A stretch of 64,000 nt of DNA from Streptomyces minutiscleroticus (lineage in GTDB: Bacteria; Actinomycetota; Actinomycetes; Streptomycetales; Streptomycetaceae): NCBI RefSeq assembly GCF_014650875.1, contig NZ_BMVU01000010.1, positions 111,506 to 175,505 on the forward strand. Reading direction: 5' to 3'. The translations under genes were made by a program, and so were the position numbers. Below the pieces are notes generated by a model. The model searched no databases, was not told the DNA's origin, and was given only the letters and a program-made list of their open reading frames with translations. How positions within the stretch are numbered: the first letter of the stretch is position 1; every line of letters starts with the position of its first letter. Positions 1 through 7,602 of this stretch are shown here, in pieces.

Positions 1-150
1 CACGCCGTACGGCGGCTCCCCGTCGTCGAGGACGGCCTGCCGGTGGGCATGGTGACCCTGGGCGACCTGGCGGAGGCGCGGGAGCCGAGGTCGGCCCTGG
101 CCGACATCGGCCGCGCCGAGCCGGACGTCCCGGCCGACGCGCGGCCCTGA
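1..150 (+). CDS. CBS domain-containing protein, 3' end only
   Basis: This is the C-terminal 49 codons of a gene that enters from the left edge and stops with TGA at 148-150. The visible peptide contains RRLPVVEDGLPVGMVTLGDL, the characteristic last beta-strand and helix of a CBS motif (a hydrophobic VVE-G-xxGMVT-GDL pattern). CBS pairs bind adenosyl ligands and in Streptomyces often form small stand-alone proteins of about 130-230 residues. A short hydrophilic tail follows the domain. The N-terminal part, and so the partner domain if any, lies outside the window. Confidence 0.8.
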   Translation, partial: HAVRRLPVVEDGLPVGMVTLGDLAEAREPRSALADIGRAEPDVPADARP

Positions 151-516
151 GCCGTGGACCGGGGCGGAGCGCGGGACCGCGCAGACTCCCCGGCCGGGCC
201 TCGTCCCCGCCTCGCCGAGGACGGCCGACCGACGGCCGACGGCCGGCGGCTGGCGGCTGGCGGCTGGCGGTCAGTGGCCGGCGGTCTTCTCGGCACAGGG
301 CCGGCGGACGGTCCGGCGGCGCGCGGACTGCCCTGTCCGGGACCCGCGCACGGCCTCGGACGGACCGCGCCTCCTTGCGGCCCGTGCGCGGTCCCGTCGG
401 CCCGTCCCTCGGCCTAACCCCGTAGTACGGGCGGGACGCCCCGCGTGTCCCGCCCCGCCCGTGACATGTGATCCGCGGCCGGTCGCCCCGGCGCGGAGGA
501 ACGGAGAGAGAAACAG
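151..516. other. Intergenic region without a supported gene
   Basis: I see no credible gene in this 366-nt gap. Around 247-272 it holds a short run of a tandem GGCGGCT-like heptamer. The last 20 nt before 517 contain the ribosome-binding sequence of the next gene (GGAGGAACGGAGAG). An 87-codon frame exists here but has the composition of random GC-rich DNA. Confidence 0.5.
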
Positions 517-1080
517 ATGCGTATCGCATTCCTCGTGGCCCCCGAAGGCACCGAGCAGGTCGAGCTGACCGAGCCCTGGAAGGCGGCCGAGAACGCGGGC
601 CACGAGCCCGTGCTGGTGTCCACCCGGAGCGGTGAGATCCAGGCGTTCAACCACCTCGACAAGGCCGACACGTTCCCCGTGCAGGAGGTCGTCGGCGAGG
701 CGTCGGCGGACTCGTTCGGCGGCCTGGTCCTGCCCGGCGGCGTCGCCAACCCCGACAACCTGCGCATGGACGAGAAGGCCGTGGCCTTCGTGCGCGACTT
801 CTTCGACCGGGGGCTCCCGGTCGCCGCGATCTGCCACGCCCCGTGGACGCTGATCGAGGCGGACGTGGTGCGCGGCCGGACGCTCACCTCGTGGCCGAGC
901 CTGCGGACGGACCTCGGCAACGCGGGCGCCACCTGGGTCGACGAGCAGGTCAAGATCTGCGAGGGGGCGCCCAGCACGCTGGTGACCAGCCGCAAGCCGG
1001 ACGACCTGAAGGCGTTCTGCGAGGCGTACCTGGACGTCTTCGCCAAGAAGCAGCAGGAGCAGCAGGAGCGGCAGGGCTGA
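517..1080 (+). CDS. DJ-1/PfpI-family (type 1 glutamine amidotransferase-like) protein
   Basis: The 187-residue product matches the single-domain DJ-1/PfpI/ThiJ superfamily in length and layout. The nucleophile elbow is AAICHAPW, placing the conserved Cys at residue 106 with the following His at 107. The loop LVLPGGVANPDNLR (about 71-84) is the family's conserved glycine-rich segment. Members act as cysteine peptidases, glyoxalases or protein/nucleotide deglycases and are commonly stress-induced in Streptomyces. The substrate cannot be read from sequence. The start is supported by GGAGGA and GGAGAG upstream of ATG. A perfect palindrome immediately after the stop probably ends the transcript, so the gene looks monocistronic. 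Confidence 0.88.
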   Translation: MRIAFLVAPEGTEQVELTEPWKAAENAGHEPVLVSTRSGEIQAFNHLDKADTFPVQEVVGEASADSFGGLVLPGGVANPDNLRMDEKAVAFVRDFFDRGLPVAAICHAPWTLIEADVVRGRTLTSWPSLRTDLGNAGATWVDEQVKICEGAPSTLVTSRKPDDLKAFCEAYLDVFAKKQQEQQERQG

Positions 1081-1085
1081 GACGG

Positions 1086-1109
1086 CGGGACCCGGCCGGC
1101 CGGGTCCCG
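1086..1109. terminator. Perfect palindrome after the PfpI-family gene
   Basis: A 24-bp perfect inverted repeat without loop, with arms CGGGACCCGGCC and its complement, begins six bases after the TGA of the PfpI gene. Its position and strength fit a transcription terminator, although no U-tract follows, as is common in Streptomyces. Confidence 0.6.
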
Positions 1110-1231
1110 GAAATAAGCGGGTCCCGGGAACGGGCGGGGCGCGTCCCCCCTGTACCCGACGGGTCCCGGGTGCGGCCGGGGCTCGCCCCGCCGTACCGGG
1201 CGGCCCGCCGCGACGAGAGGCTCCGCCGCCT

Positions 1232-1274
1232 TGTGCGCCGGCTCCGACGGCATCGCCGTCGGAGCCGGCGCACA
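1232..1274. promoter_or_regulatory. Perfect 20-bp hairpin with 3-nt loop upstream of the baeRF gene
   Basis: Arms 1232-1251 (beginning TGTGCGCCGG) and 1255-1274 are perfect complements around the loop ATC. A T-rich stretch (TTCGTTTTGTG) follows on the plus strand, as in an intrinsic terminator. It lies 110 nt before the ATG of the next gene and more than 150 nt after the PfpI stop, which already has its own palindrome. It could therefore be a second terminator or a leader attenuator of the downstream gene. Confidence 0.6.
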
Positions 1275-1383
1275 GTTCGTTTTGTGCACTGTGTCCAGGT
1301 TCGCCCCCCGGAACATCGTGTTCCTCGGCCCTGTTCGGGTACTCGGCCCGCAAGCCATACCCGAGCGGCATCCGGAGGGAGCC

Positions 1384-2505
1384 ATGGATCTCGCTTTTCT
1401 CCATCCACTCTACGAACGGCCCGGGCCCTGGGCCTCCGTCTACGTGGACACTTCACGGCACACGGAGTCCACCACCCCCCACGAGCGGTCGCTCCTCGCC
1501 CAGGAGGCCTCCCGGCAGCTGGCCGAGCAGGGCGCCGACGAGGCCACGTGTGCGGCGGTCCGCGCGGCGATGGAGGAACTGCGGTTCTCCTCCGACCTCT
1601 GCGGACGGGCGCTGTTCGCGAACGGCGGCGAGGTGGTCCTCGACCCGTCGCTGGCGTCCGTGCCCCTGGCGCCCCTGAGCACGACATGGGGGATGCTGCC
1701 ACGCGTCGCGCCGCTGCTCGACCTGGTCGGTGAGGACCCGCTGGTCCTGGTGGCCTACATCGACCGCACCGGGGCGCACTTCGAGCTGCGCAGCGGCGGG
1801 AGCGGGCCGGAGGACGCGGGGTCGGTGACCGGTTCGCGGCAGTGGCCGATGCACCGCACGTCCTCGGTGATGCAGTGGTCGGAGCGGCACTTCGAGCTGA
1901 AGGTGGAGAACACCTGGGCCCAGAACGCCGCGGAGATCGCCGACGCGCTCGACTCGTGCCAGCAGGAGTCCGGGGCCGACCTGATCATCCTGGTGGGCGA
2001 CGAGCGGGAGCGGGCGTACGTGCACGAGCGGATCGCGAAGCGGCTGCTCGGCTGCACGGTACAGGCCCCGCACGGCACGGGCAGCAGGCTGCTCGACGAG
2101 GACGTCGAGCGGCTCCGCGCCCAGCACGTGCACCAGCGGGCGGCCGGGGAACTGGACCGGTTCCTGTCGGCGCGGTCCCCGGACGACGAGGGGCGCGTCG
2201 GCGCGGTCGAGGGCGTGCCCGCCCTGGTCGACGCGGCCCGGCAGCACCAGATCGACGAGTTGCTGATCCGCATGGACGGCCCCGACGCGCACCGCGAGGT
2301 GTGGATCGGCGAGTCGCCCGACATGCTGGCGGTCAAGCAGGCGGACCTCAAGGCGGTGGGCCAGGAGCACACGTGGTCCGCGCGCGCGGACGACGCCCTG
2401 CTGCGGGCCGCCGTGGCGACGGGCGCGCCCGCCCTGTCCATGGCGGCCGCGGGACCGGGCGACACGCCGTCGGGCGGTCTGGGCGCCCTCCTCCGCTGGT
2501 CCTGA
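1384..2505 (+). CDS. baeRF/Rv2629-family eRF1-like protein, probable ribosome hibernation factor
   Basis: The 373-residue product has the layout of bacterial-archaeal eRF1-like (baeRF) proteins. The N-terminal segment YERPGPWASVYVDTSR is followed by domains resembling eRF1 domains 2 and 3, including VLVAYIDRTGAHFEL and LIILVGDERERAYVHERI. No GGQ tripeptide is present, so peptide release by the classical mechanism is unlikely. Established work on Balon and on the mycobacterial homologue Rv2629 places this family in the ribosomal A site of hibernating ribosomes. That role is inferred here from overall similarity only. ATG 1384 was chosen over an upstream TTG because GGAGGGAGCC precedes it and the 51 upstream codons read through the hairpin at 1232-1274. 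The gene is followed by a strong palindrome. Confidence 0.75.
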   Translation: MDLAFLHPLYERPGPWASVYVDTSRHTESTTPHERSLLAQEASRQLAEQGADEATCAAVRAAMEELRFSSDLCGRALFANGGEVVLDPSLASVPLAPLSTTWGMLPRVAPLLDLVGEDPLVLVAYIDRTGAHFELRSGGSGPEDAGSVTGSRQWPMHRTSSVMQWSERHFELKVENTWAQNAAEIADALDSCQQESGADLIILVGDERERAYVHERIAKRLLGCTVQAPHGTGSRLLDEDVERLRAQHVHQRAAGELDRFLSARSPDDEGRVGAVEGVPALVDAARQHQIDELLIRMDGPDAHREVWIGESPDMLAVKQADLKAVGQEHTWSARADDALLRAAVATGAPALSMAAAGPGDTPSGGLGALLRWS

Positions 2506-2541
2506 CCGGCCCGGCGGAGAGGCGCCGGCCGCCCGTCCGTC

Positions 2542-2585
2542 CACGGTGCCGCCCCGGCGGGACGTCCCGCCGGGGCGGCACCGTG
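2542..2585. terminator. 44-bp perfect palindrome between convergent genes
   Basis: Two 22-nt arms (CACGGTGCCGCCCCGGCGGGAC at 2542-2563 corresponds to its complement at 2564-2585, written here only as coordinates and the left-arm start CACGGTGCCG) meet with no loop. The structure lies 36 nt after the baeRF stop and before the convergent ABC-F gene, where a bidirectional terminator is expected. Confidence 0.7.
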
Positions 2586-2626
2586 CCGGTGGTACGCGTA
2601 CGGGCCGGAGGCTCGGTGCTGCAAGC

Positions 2627-2750
2627 CCCGTCCGCAGGCCGGAAGTCCGGCACTCCTGGTCCTCGTACGGGCCGCGGGCCGCTGCCGCCGGTCCGTTCAC
2701 GGGCCCACGGCTTGGCGCTACAGGTCCCGTCCGCAGGCCGGAAGCCCGGC
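2627..2750. repeat. Pair of 25-bp direct repeats, 99 bp apart
   Basis: Positions 2627-2651 and 2726-2750 share a 25-bp sequence beginning CCCGTCCGCAGGCCGGAAG, with a single T/C difference. Each copy contains an internal inverted pair (GCCGG/CCGGC). They lie in the 358-nt gap between the convergent baeRF and ABC-F genes, where no gene is evident. Confidence 0.6.
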
Positions 2751-2863
2751 GCCCGGGGCCGCGAGGCGCGGCCCCGTCGCTCAGCGGGTGCCCACCGGGC
2801 GGCCGTCGCCCCGCGTCCGGCCGCCGGAGCGGGGCCTCCGGAGCAGGGCCGCCGGGCCGGGCG

Positions 2864-4483
2864 CTACCGCGCCCGTTCCACCCGTCGCTCGTCCCAGACC
2901 GGCTCCGCCGTCTCGCGGACCCGGCCGTCGCTGCCGAAGACCAGGTAGCGGTCGAAGGAGCGGGCGAACCAGCGGTCGTGGGTGACCGCGAGGACCGTGC
3001 CCTGGTACGCCCCCAGTCCCTCCTGGAGCGCCTCGGCGGACTCCAGGTCGAGGTTGTCGGTGGGCTCGTCGAGCAGCAGGGCCGTCGCGCCCGCCAGCTC
3101 CAGGAGCAGGATCTGGAAGCGGGCCTGCTGGCCGCCGGAGAGCTGGTCGAAGCGCTGCTCCGCCTGCGCGGTCAGCTCGTAGCGGCGCAGCCGGGACATG
3201 GCGCCGCCCCGGTCCTGCGCGTGCTCGGTCCACAGGACGTCGAGCAGCGTGCGCCCCTCCAGCTCGGGGTGGGCGTGCGTCTGCGCGAAGTGGCCGGGCA
3301 CCACGCGCGCGCCCAGCTTCCACGTGCCGGTGTGGGCCACGTCGCCGCCCGCGAGCAGCCGCAGGAAGTGCGACTTGCCCGAGCCGTTGGAGCCGAGCAC
3401 GGCGACCCGCTCGCCGTAGAAGACCTCCAGGTCGAACGGCTTCATCAGACCGGTCAGTTCCAGGTTCTCGCAGGTCACCGCCCGTACGCCGGTGCGTCCG
3501 CCGTGCAGCCGCATCGTGATGTCCTGCTCGCGCGGCGGCTCGGGCGGCGGGCCCGCCTCCTCGAACTTGCGCAGCCGGGTCTGCGCGGCGGCGTAGCGGG
3601 AGGCCAGCTCGTGGCTGACCGCCGCCGCCTGCCGCAGGTTCAGCACCAGCTTCTTCAGCTGGGCGTGCTTCTCGTCCCAGCGGCGGCGCAGCTCCTCGAA
3701 GCGCGCGAAGCGCTCCCGGCGCGCCTCGTGGTACGTGGCGAAGCCGCCGCCGTGCACCCAGGCGTCCGCGCCCGCGGGCCCCGGCTCCACGCTGACGATC
3801 CTCTCGGCGGCGCGGGCGAGCAGTTCGCGGTCGTGGGACACGAACAGCACGGTCTTGCGGGTCTCCCCGAGCCGCTCCTCCAGCCAGCGCTTGCCGGGCA
3901 CGTCGAGGTAGTTGTCCGGCTCGTCCAGGAGCAGCACCTCGTCGGTGCCGCGCAGCAGCGCCTCCAGCACGAGCCGCTTCTGCTCGCCGCCGGAGAGCGT
4001 GCGCACCTGGCGCCACTGCGCCTTCTCGTACGGGACGCCGAGCGCGGCCGTGGTACACATGTCCCACAGCGTCTCGGCCTCGTAGCCGCGCACCTCGGCC
4101 CAGTCGGCGAGGGCCTGCGCGTACTGGAGCTGGGCGGTCTCGTCGTCGACGGTCATGATGGCGTGCTCGGCCCGGTCCACCGCCCGCGCGGCCTCCCTGA
4201 TGCGGGGCGGCGCGACCGACACGAGCAGGTCCCGTACGGTCGTCTCGTCCCGTACGGACCCGACGAACTGCCGCATGACACCGAGGCCGCCGCTGACGGT
4301 GACGGTGCCGCCGTGCGGCTTCAGCTCGCTGGAGATCAGCCTCAGCAGGGTCGTCTTGCCCGCGCCGTTGGGCCCCACCAGGGCGACGGAGGTGCCCTCG
4401 CCCACCCGGAAGGACACGTCGCCGAGCAGCGTCCTCCCGTCGGGGAGGTGGTACTCGAGGTGTGCGGCTTCCAGATGTCCCAT
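2864..4483 (-). CDS. ABC-F family ATP-binding protein
   Basis: The 539-residue soluble protein has two ABC ATPase domains and no transmembrane segment, which defines the ABC-F class. The first domain has Walker A GPNGAGKTT near residue 36, signature LSGGEQKR and Walker B LLLDEPDNYLD. The second has GSNGSGKS near 361, LSGGQQAR and LLLDEPTDNLD. ABC-F proteins bind the ribosomal E site. They act as translation factors or give antibiotic resistance by ribosome protection, and which applies here cannot be told. The stretch between the two domains (FEELRRRWDEKHAQLKKL onward) is the helical interdomain linker. The start is ATG 4481-4483 with CACAAT eight bases upstream, possibly a leaderless start. 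The gene is divergent from the PAP2 gene. Confidence 0.9.
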   Translation of the reverse strand: MGHLEAAHLEYHLPDGRTLLGDVSFRVGEGTSVALVGPNGAGKTTLLRLISSELKPHGGTVTVSGGLGVMRQFVGSVRDETTVRDLLVSVAPPRIREAARAVDRAEHAIMTVDDETAQLQYAQALADWAEVRGYEAETLWDMCTTAALGVPYEKAQWRQVRTLSGGEQKRLVLEALLRGTDEVLLLDEPDNYLDVPGKRWLEERLGETRKTVLFVSHDRELLARAAERIVSVEPGPAGADAWVHGGGFATYHEARRERFARFEELRRRWDEKHAQLKKLVLNLRQAAAVSHELASRYAAAQTRLRKFEEAGPPPEPPREQDITMRLHGGRTGVRAVTCENLELTGLMKPFDLEVFYGERVAVLGSNGSGKSHFLRLLAGGDVAHTGTWKLGARVVPGHFAQTHAHPELEGRTLLDVLWTEHAQDRGGAMSRLRRYELTAQAEQRFDQLSGGQQARFQILLLELAGATALLLDEPTDNLDLESAEALQEGLGAYQGTVLAVTHDRWFARSFDRYLVFGSDGRVRETAEPVWDERRVERAR

Positions 4484-4548
4484 GGTCGGTCATTGTGGGC
4501 GGGCGGCCGGGCGCCCGGCAAACGGTTATGGGCTCCGGCCCGTCACCC

Positions 4549-4636
4549 GTTCCGTCCCGGGCCCGCCTTCCGTCCGCGTCGGCCCGCCGCCCTTTCGTTC
4601 CGGGCCCGCCACCCGTTCGCTCCGGGCCCGCCCGGT
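4549..4636. repeat. Degenerate 22-bp tandem repeat, four units
   Basis: Four adjacent 22-bp units (starting 4549, 4571, 4593 and 4615) share a core like GTTCGCTCCGGGCCCGCC. They fill most of the gap between the divergent ABC-F and PAP2-DAGK genes. With a 22-bp period, about two helical turns, they present the same face of DNA repeatedly. This would suit a multi-site protein-binding region, although slippage-derived repetition is equally possible. Confidence 0.55.
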
Positions 4637-4679
4637 CCCCGGACGGTCTGCCGCGGCGGCCCCCGGGTAACCGGGGTCC

Positions 4680-5789
4680 ATGACCGCACAAGCAGACGTC
4701 GACCTCACCGTCCCCGAGACCGGGCACTCCGTCGTCAGCCGCCTGCTGGGCCTGGACCGCCGGCTGTTCGAGGCGGTCGCGTCCCGGCACTGGCCGGGCG
4801 GCGACCGCGTCCTGCCGCGGCTCACCCGCGGCGCGAACCACGGCAAGCTGTGGTTCGCCACCGCGGCGGCGCTCGCGGCGACCCGCTCCCCCACGGCCCG
4901 CCGGGCCGCCGCCCGGGGCCTCGCCTCGCTGACGCTGGCCTCCGCCACCATCAACACGATCGGCAAGCGGTCGGTGCGCAGGCCGCGCCCGCTGCTCGAC
5001 GCGGTCCCGCTGATCCGGCAGCTGAAGCGCCAGCCGGTCACCACGTCGTTCCCGTCCGGGCACTCGGCCTCGGCCGCGGCCTTCGCCACCGGCGTCGCCC
5101 TGGAGTCGCGCGGCCTGGGCGCGGCGGTGGCCCCCGTGGCGGCCGCGGTGGTCTTCTCCCGCGTCTACACGGGCGTGCACTACCCGAGCGACGTCGCGGT
5201 GGGCGCGGCGCTGGGCGTCGGCGCCGCCTTCGCGGTGCGCGTCCTGATGCCGGTGGGCGGGAGGCGGCGGCCGCCTGTGCCGGACCGGCGCGGCGCGGAC
5301 GCGCCCGCGCTGCCGGACGGCGAGGGACTCGTCGTCGTGGTGAACCGCAGCGCCGCCGCGCCGGAGCGGGCCCGGGAGCTGCTGAAGGTCCTGCCGCGTG
5401 CGGAGAGCGTGGAGTGCGAGCCGTCCGAGGTGCGCGCCGCCCTGGAGAAGGCCGCGGCCCGCGCCCGGGTGCTCGGCGTGTGCGGCGGCGACGGCACGGT
5501 GAACACGGCGGCCGAGGTGGCGCTGCGGCACGGCCTGCCGCTCGCGGTGCTGCCCGGCGGCGCGCTGAACCGCCTCGCGCACGACGTGGGGGTGCGGGAC
5601 GTGCGCGACCTCGTCACCGCCCTGCGCCAGGGGGAGGCCGTCCAGGTGCACGTGGGCCTCTTCTCCCCCGGCACCGGCGCGAGCAGGGCCGGTGGCGCGG
5701 GCACGGACGGTGTGAGCGGTCCGGGCGGGCCGGAGGGGTCGCCCGAGGTCCCGACGGTGACGGTCTACAGCCCGCTGTTCGCCCACTGA
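4680..5789 (+). CDS. PAP2 phosphatase-diacylglycerol kinase fusion, C-terminally truncated
   Basis: The 369-residue product begins with a type-2 phosphatidic acid phosphatase domain. Its motifs are K-x6-RP (GKRSVRRPRP, about 95), FPSGH (about 124) and SRVYTGVHYPSD (about 159). From about residue 215 a diacylglycerol-kinase catalytic fold follows, with VNRSAAAPERARE, CGGDGTVNTAAE (about 266) and LPGGALNRLAHDVG. Family members of this fusion normally run to roughly 480 or more residues, because the YegS-like C-terminal sandwich follows. Here the protein stops shortly after the GGDGT domain in a low-complexity Gly/Ser/Pro tail, and only 154 nt separate it from the next gene. I infer loss of the C-terminal kinase subdomain, so kinase activity is doubtful while the phosphatase half looks intact. 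Confidence 0.82.
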   Translation: MTAQADVDLTVPETGHSVVSRLLGLDRRLFEAVASRHWPGGDRVLPRLTRGANHGKLWFATAAALAATRSPTARRAAARGLASLTLASATINTIGKRSVRRPRPLLDAVPLIRQLKRQPVTTSFPSGHSASAAAFATGVALESRGLGAAVAPVAAAVVFSRVYTGVHYPSDVAVGAALGVGAAFAVRVLMPVGGRRRPPVPDRRGADAPALPDGEGLVVVVNRSAAAPERARELLKVLPRAESVECEPSEVRAALEKAAARARVLGVCGGDGTVNTAAEVALRHGLPLAVLPGGALNRLAHDVGVRDVRDLVTALRQGEAVQVHVGLFSPGTGASRAGGAGTDGVSGPGGPEGSPEVPTVTVYSPLFAH

Positions 5790-5943
5790 CCGCGGGCCGG
5801 CGGCGACCGGCGGTGCCGGGCGGCACCCGGCGGCATCCGACGTCGTCCACATGGCAAGACGCCTATCTCATATTCCGGCACGGCCGCGTACCGTGGCGCC
5901 TGTCGCCGACCTCACGGCGGCGGGCGAGAGAAGGAGAACGGTC

Positions 5944-6759
5944 ATGCCGAAGGAGACGGCCGTCTACACGCACGGCCACCACGAGTCCGTCCTGCGGTCG
6001 CACACCTGGCGCACCGCCGCCAACTCCGCGGCGTACCTCCTCGGCTCCCTGAAGCCCCACATGAAGGTCCTGGACGTCGGCTGCGGGCCCGGCACCATCA
6101 CCGCCGACCTCGCGGAGCTGGTGCCGGACGGGCACGTCACCGGCGTCGACCGCGCGCCGGAGATCCTGGACAGGGCCCGGGCCACGGCGGCCGGACGCGG
6201 CCTGGGGAACGTCGACTTCGCGGTCGCGGACGTGCACGACCTGGACCACCCCGACGACACGTTCTGCGTGGTCCACGCCCACCAGGTGCTCCAGCACGTC
6301 GGCGATCCCGTACGGGCGCTGCGCGAGATGTACCGGGTCGTCAGGCCGGGCGGCTACGTGGCCGTCCGCGACGCGGACTACTCGGCGATGACCTGGTACC
6401 CGCAGTCCCCGGGCCTGGACGCCTGGCTGGACCTGTACCTGCGGGTCGCCCGGGCCAACGGCGGCGAGCCGGACGCCGGGCGGCGGCTGAGGTCCTGGGC
6501 CCTGGCGGCCGGGTTCACCGACGTCACGGCCACGGCGGGCACCTGGTGCTACGCCACCGAGGAGGAGCGGGCCTGGTGGAGCGGCCTGTGGGCGGACCGC
6601 ACGGTCGCCTCGGCGTACGCGCGGCGCGCCACGGAGGGCGGCCACGCGACCGAGGCGGAGCTGCGGGCCGTCGCGCGGGCGTGGCGGGAGTGGGGCGGCC
6701 GGGAGGACGCGTGGTTCGCCGTCCTGCACGGCGAGATCCTCTGCCGCAAGCCGGCCTGA
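5944..6759 (+). CDS. Class I SAM-dependent methyltransferase
   Basis: The 271-residue protein has the SAM-binding motif KVLDVGCGPG at residues 41-50. The acidic post-motif GHVTGVDRAPEIL and motif IV region FAVADVHDLD follow, then LREMYRVVRPGGYVAVRDADYS. This is the Methyltransf_11/25 type resembling UbiE-like small-molecule methyltransferases. The substrate is unknown. ATG 5944 was preferred to an in-frame start at 5851 because GAGAAGGAGAACGG lies directly upstream. The gene stands alone and converges on gvpK across a strong hairpin. Confidence 0.85.
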   Translation: MPKETAVYTHGHHESVLRSHTWRTAANSAAYLLGSLKPHMKVLDVGCGPGTITADLAELVPDGHVTGVDRAPEILDRARATAAGRGLGNVDFAVADVHDLDHPDDTFCVVHAHQVLQHVGDPVRALREMYRVVRPGGYVAVRDADYSAMTWYPQSPGLDAWLDLYLRVARANGGEPDAGRRLRSWALAAGFTDVTATAGTWCYATEEERAWWSGLWADRTVASAYARRATEGGHATEAELRAVARAWREWGGREDAWFAVLHGEILCRKPA

Positions 6760-6896
6760 CCGGCCCTGCGTGCCCGTCTCCGTGTCCGCCCCGATGGGCG
6801 CCCGTACCGCCCCCGGCCGGCGCGGACGCGAGGGGCCGCCGCCGGCCCGGACCGTACGCTCCGCCCGCCCGCACCCGGGCGAGGGCGGGAACGGCA

Positions 6897-6936
6897 GCGC
6901 GCCGGGACGGTGCCCGTGGGTTCCGTCCCGGCGCGC
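6897..6936. terminator. Bidirectional terminator at the end of the gas-vesicle operon
   Basis: Perfect 14-bp arms, GCGCGCCGGGACGG (6897-6910) and its complement (6923-6936), enclose a 12-nt loop. The hairpin sits between the convergent methyltransferase and gvpK genes. Confidence 0.65.
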
Positions 6937-6991
6937 CCGTGACCGCTCGCCCGGCTCACCCGGTGCGCCGCCAGGCGGTCCGCCCGGCGGC

Positions 6992-7432
6992 TCACCCCCG
7001 CGGCAGCAGCGGACCCAGGGGGCCGAGGTCCAGGTTCAGGTCCTCGGGCCGCAGGCCGTAGCGTTCGCGCAGCTCCGTCATCCGGTCGTCGAGCAGCATC
7101 AGCGTCAGACCGATCCGCTCCTCCTGGTCCTCCGTCAGGTCCCCGGTGTCGAAGCGGCGCAGCGCCTGCCGCTCCATGAGCTGCCGCAGCAGTTCCACCA
7201 CGGTCAGCACGAGCTTGACCAGGTCGCGTTCGACCGTGTCGGGTTCGAGCTCCACGCGCCTGCGGGGCCTCCCGCCGGCCGGCCCCGCCGCCACCACGCT
7301 CAGCGCTTCCCCCAGCGCGCCCACCGGCCCGCCCGGCGGTTCTCCGTGCGCCTCGGCCGGTTCCCCGGACGCGACCGACGGTTCTCCGTGCGCGCCCGCC
7401 GGCTCCCGCCCGGTCACCGGATCTCCGGCCAC
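6992..7432 (-). CDS. gvpK: Gas vesicle protein GvpK
   Basis: The 146-residue product carries the GvpK core from about residue 60, RVELEPDTVERDLVKLVLTVVELLRQLMERQALRRF, given here as RVELEPDTVERDLVKL and MERQALRRFDTGDLT, followed by RIGLTLMLLDDRM. GvpK is a small soluble accessory protein needed for gas-vesicle assembly or growth. The first 55 residues are a low-complexity extension with repeated G-EP-EAHGEP units, absent from shorter homologues. The start is GTG at 7430-7432. It overlaps the end of gvpS by 19 nt, indicating translational coupling as last gene of the operon. A start inside the repeat region cannot be excluded. Confidence 0.92.
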   Translation of the reverse strand: MAGDPVTGREPAGAHGEPSVASGEPAEAHGEPPGGPVGALGEALSVVAAGPAGGRPRRRVELEPDTVERDLVKLVLTVVELLRQLMERQALRRFDTGDLTEDQEERIGLTLMLLDDRMTELRERYGLRPEDLNLDLGPLGPLLPRG

Positions 7433-7602
7433 GGCGCGGGCACCTGCTCGTTCACCGAGCTGATCAGCGCGTTGAGGTCGATGCGCACGAGGTCGACGTC
7501 CGCGATGCGCAGGGTGAGGTCGCCGGTGATGACGACCCCGCCCGCGAGCAGCCGGTCGAGCAGGTCGACGAGCGCGACCTCCCGGTGTTCGACGACGGTC
7601 AT
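7414..7602 (-). CDS. gvpS: GvpA-family small protein GvpS
   Basis: This 62-residue protein is one of three GvpA paralogues in the cluster. It shows the family pattern LVDLLDRLLAGGVVITGDLTLRI and DVDLVRIDLNALISSV, cited here as LLDRLLAGGVVITGDL and DVDLVRIDLNALISSV. These form the alpha-beta-beta-alpha shell fold. GvpS-type proteins are thought to be minor shell or nucleation components. Its ATG overlaps the TGA of gvpL (ATGA at 7599-7602) and its 3' end overlaps gvpK. It is too short and too overlapped to be obvious by length alone, but the motif is clear. Confidence 0.9.
   Translation of the reverse strand: MTVVEHREVALVDLLDRLLAGGVVITGDLTLRIADVDLVRIDLNALISSVNEQVPAPWPEIR

Noticed and set aside
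154..417. An 87-codon frame after the CBS gene
   Set aside because: It has no ribosome-binding site, no domain, repeat-derived composition and no supporting neighbour.
1232..1274. Transposon terminal inverted repeat
   Set aside because: The arms are separated by only 3 nt and no transposase is adjacent; a hairpin is the simpler reading.
2546..6052. A 1168-codon plus-strand frame across the ABC-F gene
   Set aside because: It is antisense to the ABC-F gene, has no domain content, and third-position bias favours the other strand; long empty frames are expected at this GC content.
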